Source of the DNA: Planctomycetota bacterium | GTDB taxonomy: Bacteria > Planctomycetota > UBA1135 > GCA-002686595 | Direction: 5' to 3' | DNA length: 10,943 bases | Assembly: GCA_029259675.1 (NCBI GenBank) | Contig: JAJDES010000545.1 | Coordinates: forward strand, 1-10,943 | Shown: positions 6,657-10,943 of the stretch, piece by piece | Numbering within the stretch: position 1 is the first letter of the stretch | Layout of the letters: each line of letters begins with the position of its first letter | The notes under the pieces: generated by a model | What the model was told of the DNA's origin: nothing | What the model saw: only the letters and a program-made list of their open reading frames with translations | Database searches by the model: none | Translations under genes and position numbers: made by a program

Positions 6657-6693
6657 AAAAGTAGCCCCAGGGAATTCCCCCGGAGCTATTTTT
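6657..6693 (-). terminator. Symmetrical intrinsic terminator between ssb and the RMD1-like gene
   Basis: On the plus strand AAAAG precedes an imperfect stem, TAGC.CC.GGG (6662-6672) pairing with CCC.GG.GCTA (6678-6688) around GGGAATTCCC, and TTTTT (6689-6693) follows. Read on the minus strand it is a stem followed by CTTTT, as expected for a bidirectional rho-independent terminator. It would end ssb transcripts about 155 nt past the ssb stop. A weaker 6-bp hairpin, AGCATC/GATGCT at 6810-6826, lies nearer to ssb but has no T-tract. Confidence 0.6.
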
Positions 6694-6846
6694 CCTGCCT
6701 CGATAGCAAGCGATTCGAAGCAACGGAATCTGGGCTTTGGCAGTTCAGTTTGTGAAGCCGGTTATGGATCCAAGACAAGCGGAGCCGCGCAACACAGGCC
6801 AGCTGCGTGAGCATCCTGACGATGCTGAGATGCGAAGGCGGCTCTT

Positions 6847-7338
6847 TTAGAACGGCGTATCGCTGGCAGCATCTACGTAGCCGCCTCCTCCTCCACCGCC
6901 GGATTGGCCACCGCCGTAGCCTCCTCCGCCGCCGCCTTGGCTGTCGCCGTAGCCGCCGCCGGAGTTGCTGGAAGCTGTGCGTTCGCCGCCTCCATCGCGC
7001 TTGTCACCGCCGGTGAATTCCCAGTTGTCGGCGACCACATAAAGCTTCGATCGCTTGCCGCCGCCGTTTTTGTCTTCCCAGGTATCCAAGCGCAGGGAGC
7101 CTTCGATGAAGGCCGTCTTGCCCTTGCTGTGGAACTTAGCAAAGGCTTCGCCACGCTTGCCGAAAATGGTCACGTCCACGAAGGTCACTTCCTCGCGCCA
7201 CTCATCGGACTGCGAATCCTTAAAGCGCCGGTTCATGGCCAAGCCGCAATTGACGATGGGCATGCCACCGCCGGAGTAGCGCACTTCGGGATCGCGGGTC
7301 AAATTGCCCATCAATATCACTTTGTTGAAACTGGCCAT
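6847..7338 (-). CDS. ssb: Single-stranded DNA-binding protein
   Basis: SSB coats single-stranded DNA in replication, repair and recombination and recruits partners through its C-terminal tip. The 163-residue protein begins at the ATG at 7338 (MASFNKVILMGNLTRDPEVRY), chosen because the family starts there and GAGGT stands 7 nt upstream. The open frame continues to 7497, but that part is untranslated. The OB fold covers about residues 1-110, with NLTRDPEVRY, FVDVTIFGKRGE, KGKTAFIEGSLRLDTW and LYVVADNWEF in order. Residues 111-155 are a very Gly-rich linker, and the chain ends ASDTPF. The final Pro-Phe is kept, but the usual run of acidic residues is reduced to one Asp. The gene is isolated: rpsF, rpsR and rplI, frequent partners, are absent from both sides. 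A terminator-like stem lies downstream. Confidence 0.97.
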   Translation of the reverse strand: MASFNKVILMGNLTRDPEVRYSGGGMPIVNCGLAMNRRFKDSQSDEWREEVTFVDVTIFGKRGEAFAKFHSKGKTAFIEGSLRLDTWEDKNGGGKRSKLYVVADNWEFTGGDKRDGGGERTASSNSGGGYGDSQGGGGGGYGGGQSGGGGGGGYVDAASDTPF

Positions 7339-7345
7339 GGCTCTT

Positions 7346-7350
7346 ACCTC
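7346..7350 (-). promoter_or_regulatory. Shine-Dalgarno site of ssb
   Basis: GAGGT on the minus strand, 7 nt before the ATG at 7338, is the best ribosome site near this frame. It decides the start against the longer in-frame alternative at 7497. Confidence 0.75.
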
Positions 7351-7773
7351 GAAGACTCGTTCTAGAAGGGTATTTGGGAAGGGCACGGCGCAAAAACCGC
7401 GCTCATTGCGCAGTTCCATGAGTCCGCACCTAAGGCTCAACTTGGGTTCCCAACTGAGCTGGTGGAGCGGGCTCCATGCCCCCGGAATGGATGCCATAGG
7501 TTACACCGGGAGGCATTCAATTCCCCGCTTCAAGGGACTTGCGCGGGCGAGCTTGCCAAAGTTGAATCCGCCAACCCCGCGCGGGCCTGCGGGCCGGGGT
7601 AGGTTGCTTGTGGAGCGCTGCTGCCGTCCCCGGGCAAATCGAAGCTCGGAGCTCGGCCTGCGGCTCAAAATCGCCCCCACCGATCGCCGGCTTTTCGTCC
7701 TTGGAACCCGCTGAAAAACTCACCTGCGTGCGGCAGCATGGGACCTGGCCGAAGCTTCGCGCCCGGAACAGCC

Positions 7774-7802
7774 TTGGAGCGGGCATCGGCAGCACCTAGC
7801 AT
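7774..7802 (+). promoter_or_regulatory. Possible sigma-70-like promoter for the PilZ gene
   Basis: TTGGAG (7774-7779) and TAGCAT (7797-7802) are separated by 17 bp. The match is 3 of 6 and 4 of 6 to consensus, and the -10 element lies 72 bp before the PilZ start. This is a visual match only and could be chance. Confidence 0.22.
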
Positions 7803-7864
7803 GCGAACCCGCCCAATGGGCAAACACCAACTGGAACTCAACAACGGGGCGGTTCAGCCGCAGC

Positions 7865-7870
7865 GGAGGA
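7865..7870 (+). promoter_or_regulatory. Shine-Dalgarno site of the PilZ gene
   Basis: GGAGGA stands 4 nt before the ATG at 7875, a near-consensus ribosome site. It fixes this start and suggests good translation. Confidence 0.75.
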
Positions 7871-7874
7871 TTCG

Positions 7875-8267
7875 ATGGCTAATCTCGGCTCGATGAAGGA
7901 CGGACAGGAAAAAAGCGGTCGCGAACGCAGGCAGTTTCCGCGGGCAGCAGCGGAATGGCCCTTGACCCTGTCCCTGCCCGAGGGGGACTTCAAAGCGCGC
8001 CTGCGCGACATCAGCGCTGCGGGACTGTGCTTTTTCCTGGATCGCAAGGTACCCGAGATGACCGTGCTCGAACTGGAGCTGCGCCTGCCGAACGCCGCCG
8101 GCGAAGAGAGCGCTCTAAGTTGCCGCGGTGCCGTGGTGCGCTGCGAAGCGCTCAGCCCCCATGTGGACCACTACGAAGTCGCTGTCTTTTTGCACGACAT
8201 TTCCGACGATCACCGCAAGGTCATCGAGGACTACGTTTCCACCGTGGAACGCGATCCCAGCAACTGA
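7875..8267 (+). CDS. Stand-alone PilZ domain protein, likely c-di-GMP receptor
   Basis: PilZ domains bind cyclic di-GMP and relay it to motility, surface attachment or polysaccharide export. The 130-residue protein has both halves of the ligand signature: RRQFPR (R19xxxR23) near the N-terminus and DISAAG (D45, S47, G50; the [D/N]xSxxG motif) at the next strand. The 22-residue gap between R23 and D45 is normal. The rest gives beta-barrel strands (for example MTVLELELRLP, SALSCRGAVVRCEAL, HYEVAVFLHDIS) and a closing helix, HRKVIEDYVSTVERD. No other domain, signal peptide or membrane segment is present, so it should be cytosolic and act on a partner. No motility, cyclase or phosphodiesterase gene is adjacent, so the output is unknown. 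The start is fixed by GGAGGA, and a strong hairpin follows 13 nt after the stop. Confidence 0.92.
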   Translation: MANLGSMKDGQEKSGRERRQFPRAAAEWPLTLSLPEGDFKARLRDISAAGLCFFLDRKVPEMTVLELELRLPNAAGEESALSCRGAVVRCEALSPHVDHYEVAVFLHDISDDHRKVIEDYVSTVERDPSN

Positions 8268-8280
8268 ATCCTGCACGGCC

Positions 8281-8306
8281 CGAGTGCGCCGGATGGAGCG
8301 CACTCG
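8281..8306. terminator. Perfect 9-bp hairpin between convergent PilZ and prmC genes
   Basis: CGAGTGCGC (8281-8289) pairs perfectly with GCGCACTCG (8298-8306) around an 8-nt loop. It starts 13 nt past the PilZ stop and lies 45 nt past the downstream TAA of the prmC frame on the other strand, so it could stop transcription from both sides. No T-tract follows on either strand, as is often seen in GC-rich genomes. Confidence 0.55.
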
Positions 8307-8351
8307 CAACTTGGAGCGCCAAGGCCTGACTCGCTAGAGGGTCGTCTCGGC

Positions 8352-8423
8352 TTAAGTTTTGGCTTGGGCGATGAGAACGCGCTCGATGCCGGCCAAATCC
8401 TTTTCTATGCGAGCCTCCAAGCC
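8352..8423 (-). pseudogene. prmC: Detached C-terminal end of prmC beyond the in-frame TGA
   Basis: Directly after the TGA that ends the prmC frame, the same frame carries 23 sense codons and then TAA. They encode a segment starting GLEARIEKDLAGIERVLIA, which matches the conserved end of PrmC/HemK proteins (aGf..v....DlaG..Rvv.a). This is the last strand pair of the methyltransferase fold. It therefore looks like coding sequence separated from its gene by one codon. It could be translated by readthrough, or be dead after a nonsense mutation, or be joined in reality if the TGA is a base-call error. Confidence 0.75.
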
Positions 8424-9428
8424 TCACTGCGCGCAAAGGGCTCGGGCGCATTCGGCCTGGTCGTAGCCCAATTCGACCATGAGTGCCCCACCCGGCTTGA
8501 CCAAGCGTGCGAATTTGTCGCACAGGTACTCAAGCCAAAAATTCGGCGTTCCACCCGGCGTGAACAACGCCAAGTGCGGCTCATATTCCAACACTTCGGG
8601 CAGCATCACCGCGCGCTCGCTCTCATTGACATAGGGCGGGTTCGAAATGAGCAGATCCACGCCGGCAGGCTCCAATTCCAAGAGCGCGTCCGGTTTGTCC
8701 GTCTTGAGCCATTCCACCTTCGCGTCCAGCGCATCCGCGTTGCTGCGAGCGTACCCGAGCGCATCGTCCGAAATATCCATGGCCAGCACGCGGGCCCCCG
8801 GCAACTCCAAAGCCAAAGTCACGGCCAAGCAACCGCTGCCCGTACCGAAATCTGCGATCACCAAAGAGTCGCTGATGCGTTCGCGTTCGCGGCGAATGCG
8901 CGCCGCCGCAGAAACCGGAGCTTGCGGGCTGATGGGCTCTGCACCTTCCTGCGGCTGCTCCGCATCCCCTCCTTCGGCTGGCACTTCGGCTTCCACATCC
9001 GAGCTCGCCGCCTGGGCAGAGTTCTTCGCTCGCCGGGCCACCCATTCGCGCACCGCGTCCACCAAGTGTTCGCTTTCCGGTCGCGGGATCAACACGCCCG
9101 GTCCCACCAAAAAGTTTCGGCTGTAGAACTCGCGCACACCCGTGATGTAGGCCGATGGTTCGCGCCGGCTGCGCCTGACCAACAATTCGCGCGCGCTGTC
9201 AATCTCGCCGCGCAGTAAGGGCCGGTCCAGGTCCAGGAAGAGTTGCAAACGGTCGTGTCCGAGCGCGTGCGCCACCAGGTGCTCGGCTTCCAAGCGCGCA
9301 TCCTCTATCCCCTTGGAATCCAAGAATTCTCGCGCCATGGCCAGCATCTCGCGAGCTGTGCGCGGCAGCGGCTTATCCGGCTTTGAAACCGGCGGCTTGG
9401 CCCTGGGCGGTTGAGGCTGTAATTCCAA
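8424..9428 (-). CDS. prmC: Release factor glutamine N5-methyltransferase PrmC (HemK), ended by an early TGA
   Basis: PrmC methylates the Gln of the GGQ motif in release factors RF1 and RF2 with SAM, raising termination efficiency. The frame gives 334 residues from a TTG at 9428. The first in-frame ATG is at 9347 (residue 28), and no ribosome site separates the two. The N-terminal helical domain (about 24-100, with IEDARLEAEHLVAHALG) is followed by FYSRNFLVGPGVLIPRPESE (101-120), SAM motif I DFGTGSGCLA (193-202), MDIS (217-220) and the catalytic NPPY (263-266). Between the two domains, about residues 132-186 form an extra Ala/Glu/Pro-rich stretch absent from E. coli PrmC (277 residues). The frame stops at TGA after ELGYDQAECARALCAQ, before the conserved C-terminal strands, which continue in frame downstream. 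Readthrough would give a 358-residue protein. The RF1 gene, prmC's usual neighbour, is absent. The identity is certain; activity of the short form is doubtful. Confidence 0.93.
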   Translation of the reverse strand: MELQPQPPRAKPPVSKPDKPLPRTAREMLAMAREFLDSKGIEDARLEAEHLVAHALGHDRLQLFLDLDRPLLRGEIDSARELLVRRSRREPSAYITGVREFYSRNFLVGPGVLIPRPESEHLVDAVREWVARRAKNSAQAASSDVEAEVPAEGGDAEQPQEGAEPISPQAPVSAAARIRRERERISDSLVIADFGTGSGCLAVTLALELPGARVLAMDISDDALGYARSNADALDAKVEWLKTDKPDALLELEPAGVDLLISNPPYVNESERAVMLPEVLEYEPHLALFTPGGTPNFWLEYLCDKFARLVKPGGALMVELGYDQAECARALCAQ

Positions 9429-9527
9429 GTAGTCGTTGCGCGAAGGCTAGAGAGCGCGGGTTGCGAGAAATGCCGCTCGGCGAGAGTCGCATGGAAGCCT
9501 GGCGATGTACATGGCCAGACAACTTGT

Positions 9528-9558
9528 GCCTGGCGAAGGCTTCGATGCCGGCCCAGGC
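9528..9558. repeat. Short inverted repeat between the six-TM gene and prmC
   Basis: GCCTGG (9528-9533) and CCAGGC (9553-9558) enclose the palindrome CGAAG-G-CTTCG (9534-9544). It lies about 55 bp past the stop of the upstream minus-strand gene and about 100 bp before the prmC start. A terminator or attenuator is possible; the arms are short, so chance is also possible. The rest of the 185-bp gap holds nothing I recognise. Confidence 0.2.
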
Positions 9559-9613
9559 TCGCGCTCTGCACCCGCCATTGCAAGCGGCCATTTGTCCGCG
9601 CCGCCGGCAGTGC

Positions 9614-10943
9614 TTATTTCTTCGTTTTGGATTTGCGTGCGCTGCGCTCGGCCTTGCGAGCGATGCGAGCGGCTTCGCGCTTGCGATCCCCTTCGATTTT
9701 GGCCTGTTTCATGGCCAAGAAGATGGTGTAGCAGGCAAAGAAACCGCCCACGGCCACGGCCAGGGAACCCAGGGCTCCGAGTCCCAATAGCGCGGGCGAA
9801 AGCGGCGGCTCGTCCGACATCAAGCCACCGATGTTGCCGAGCAAGCTGGCTGTGCCGCTGAAGGCCATGGCCAGGAACATCATCGGGAAGATCGGGTTGA
9901 ACTTGCCGCCCCGTTGGTAGGCCTCGATGTGCACGATGGTTGCCGCAGCCCAGGCCAACATGCCGACCTCGGAAAGGGCCCGGCCAAACTCGACCTCGTC
10001 GGTTGCCAGGCCCGGCTCAAGGCTGATGACGAAGAAGCCGGAGATGAGCAGAATCCAAGCCAAAATGTGAAGCGGAGTCGGAATGAATCCGACGATGGTC
10101 TCGACCGCAGACTTGGAGCGCTTCTCGCTCTCCTTAAGGAAACGAATGTTGCCGAGCTTTTTCAAAGTCGGGTTCAGCTTGGCATCGGTGCGCGCCAATA
10201 CGCAGGCGTAGAAAAGTCCGCATCCGATCAAAATCAACAGCTTCGAGGCGATGTTGGTGATCCAGCTGCCGTTGTGCCCGACGTAGGGAACCAAAGATCC
10301 GACCACCACAATTGCGGCCGCTTTCTTGAGCAGCAGCGGCGCTTTGTCTTCCACTCGAGCAGCCGAATCAGCGCCGGCAGCAGCCGCGCCCTGGGCAGAT
10401 GCCGGCGCGGTTGTTGCGTCGGCGCCGGTGGGCGATCCCTGTGCCGCGCCAGCTAGATTGACCGCCTCGACCTTGGCGGCGGCCGAATCGGATTGCGCTG
10501 CGTCCGCTTGCTTGGAATCTGATTCTTGTTTGCCCGAGTCTCCGCCGGCCGCATCGGGTTTTGCTTGGGGCGCGTTGCCGCTTGCGGGCATGGCAACCTT
10601 GCTGCTCTTGGGAACCTTCGGAGGCTTGGACGCCGCGGAACTGCGCTTCACAACCGGCGCTGGTTTGGGAACCGGCTTGGGTTTGGAAAATTCAATATTG
10701 GCTGGAGCGCTCGCAGCGGGCTTGGGAGCTGCCGGTTTCGGCGCGGCCGGCTTCGGCGCGGCCGGCTTCGGTGCTGCAGCCTTCGGTGCTGCAGCCTTTG
10801 GTGCTGCAGCCTTTGGTGCTGCGGGCTTGGGAGCTGCCGGTTTCGGCGCTGCAGCTTCTGGCCCAGTGGGCTTGGGTTCCGGGGGCTTGGGTGCCGGGGC
10901 TGCGGCCGCCGGCCTTGACCGAGTGGGCTCGACCGGAGCGATG
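9614..10943 (-). CDS. Polytopic membrane protein with Pro/Ala/Lys-rich N-terminal arm, 5' end beyond window
   Basis: I do not recognise this family. The frame is open from the right edge to the TAA at 9614, giving 442 residues in the window. An in-frame GTG at 10651 is a possible start, but the upstream 97 codons are free of stops and encode coherent repeats, so the true start is probably outside. Counting from the GTG, residues 1-105 continue as a disordered Ala/Ser/Lys/Gln-rich arm. Six hydrophobic segments follow at about 107-124, 132-153, 192-211, 227-243, 253-273 and 286-314, then a strongly basic helical tail (residues 315-345, rich in Lys, Arg and Ala). Two soluble loops (154-190 and 212-226) are short. 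The layout suggests an inner-membrane protein with a long flexible arm, perhaps a spacer or a binding arm for nucleic acid or cell wall. No catalytic or transporter signature is visible. prmC lies 185 bp downstream on the same strand. Confidence 0.8.
   Translation of the reverse strand, partial: IAPVEPTRSRPAAAAPAPKPPEPKPTGPEAAAPKPAAPKPAAPKAAAPKAAAPKAAAPKPAAPKPAAPKPAAPKPAASAPANIEFSKPKPVPKPAPVVKRSSAASKPPKVPKSSKVAMPASGNAPQAKPDAAGGDSGKQESDSKQADAAQSDSAAAKVEAVNLAGAAQGSPTGADATTAPASAQGAAAAGADSAARVEDKAPLLLKKAAAIVVVGSLVPYVGHNGSWITNIASKLLILIGCGLFYACVLARTDAKLNPTLKKLGNIRFLKESEKRSKSAVETIVGFIPTPLHILAWILLISGFFVISLEPGLATDEVEFGRALSEVGMLAWAAATIVHIEAYQRGGKFNPIFPMMFLAMAFSGTASLLGNIGGLMSDEPPLSPALLGLGALGSLAVAVGGFFACYTIFLAMKQAKIEGDRKREAARIARKAERSARKSKTKK
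10721..10855 (-). repeat. Nine tandem 15-bp units encoding [A/P]AAPK
   Basis: Nine in-frame 15-bp copies, read on the minus strand, encode AAAPK or PAAPK. A partial PAA follows at the C-terminal side, and looser PK-rich sequence lies on the N-terminal side. Central copies (GGTGCTGCAGCCTT-type on the plus strand) differ by one or two bases, while outer copies vary at third positions, which suggests recent expansion in the middle. Such arrays usually make extended, disordered, positively charged spacers and vary in copy number between strains. Confidence 0.9.

Larger units (their letters stand above)
7339..7874. other. 536-bp divergent intergenic region (ssb / PilZ)
   Basis: This stretch separates the divergent ssb and PilZ genes. 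Open frames in it (7304-7714 plus, 7517-7795 minus, and the N-terminal extension of ssb to 7497) show no recognisable domain and look like chance frames in GC-rich DNA. A GC cluster at 7575-7599 can fold (CCCCG/CGGGG around nested short palindromes). A weak promoter-like pair precedes PilZ and is listed separately. I see no RNA gene. Confidence 0.5.

Noticed and set aside
7517..7795. Possible 92-residue minus-strand gene in the ssb/PilZ gap
   Set aside because: It has no ribosome site, no domain, and a Pro/Arg/Ala-rich composition expected of chance frames here.
8424..8426. Genome-wide recoding of UGA, as in some candidate phyla
   Set aside because: ETF-QO and the PilZ gene end normally at TGA in the expected place for their families, and none of the other intact frames contains an internal TGA.
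8424..8440. Programmed +1 frameshift in prmC like that of prfB
   Set aside because: No slippery codon precedes the TGA, and the +1 frame reaches TAG within a few codons without encoding the conserved end.
8364..9218. Open frame of 284 codons on the plus strand opposite prmC
   Set aside because: It is antisense to motif I and NPPY of PrmC. The protein is Arg/Gln/His-rich with no recognisable domain.
10526..10918. Cys/Arg/Leu-rich repeat protein on the plus strand (CCSL-like repeats)
   Set aside because: It is the antisense reading of the PAAPK-encoding array. The repeat is explained by the minus-strand frame, which continues into membrane segments.

Overview
This is a high-GC bacterial window holding mostly housekeeping genes. 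It encodes a cytosolic M17 aminopeptidase, an electron-transfer flavoprotein:quinone oxidoreductase, a fused molybdopterin synthase, a radical SAM/SPASM enzyme, an RMD1/DUF155-type membrane-anchored protein, single-stranded DNA-binding protein, a stand-alone PilZ domain, the release-factor methyltransferase PrmC, and a polytopic membrane protein with a long Pro/Ala/Lys-rich arm. The mix, the wide spacing between genes, the Gly-rich SSB tail and the PAAPK-type low-complexity arm fit a Gram-negative, Planctomycetota-like organism. That placement is an inference from general appearance only; no gene here is a phylogenetic marker that I can use decisively.

Layout, left to right. Positions 1-929 (minus) hold the N-terminal two thirds of pepA, cut by the left edge. 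ETF-QO (991-2691, minus) lies 61 bp upstream of it. A 451-bp gap without a convincing gene follows, containing a strong inverted repeat near 3011-3068. The MoaD-MoaE fusion (3143-3904, minus) diverges across a 315-bp gap from the radical SAM/SPASM gene (4220-5260, plus). That gene converges on the RMD1-like gene (5481-6563, minus), and the space between them holds two inverted repeats. ssb (6847-7338, minus) is separated from the RMD1-like gene by a symmetrical A-tract/stem/T-tract terminator and a 15-bp palindrome. A 536-bp divergent gap leads to the PilZ gene (7875-8267, plus), which ends at a perfect 9-bp hairpin and converges on prmC (minus). The six-TM protein (9614 to the right edge, minus) lies upstream of prmC.

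No multi-gene operon is compelling. Spacing is 61 bp or more everywhere, so most genes look monocistronic. I do not see a defence system, mobile element, CRISPR array or tRNA/rRNA.

The strongest anomaly is in prmC. The reading frame stops at a TGA (8424-8426), but the same frame continues for 23 codons that encode the conserved PrmC C-terminal strand region (DLAGIERV...), ending at TAA. PrmC modifies the release factors, one of which (RF2) reads UGA, so the position of this stop deserves a check beyond the likely explanations of mutation or sequencing error. The second notable item is the MoaD-MoaE fusion. Its internal Gly-Gly falls exactly at residues 80-81, the length of free MoaD, implying a MoaX-like cleavage requirement.
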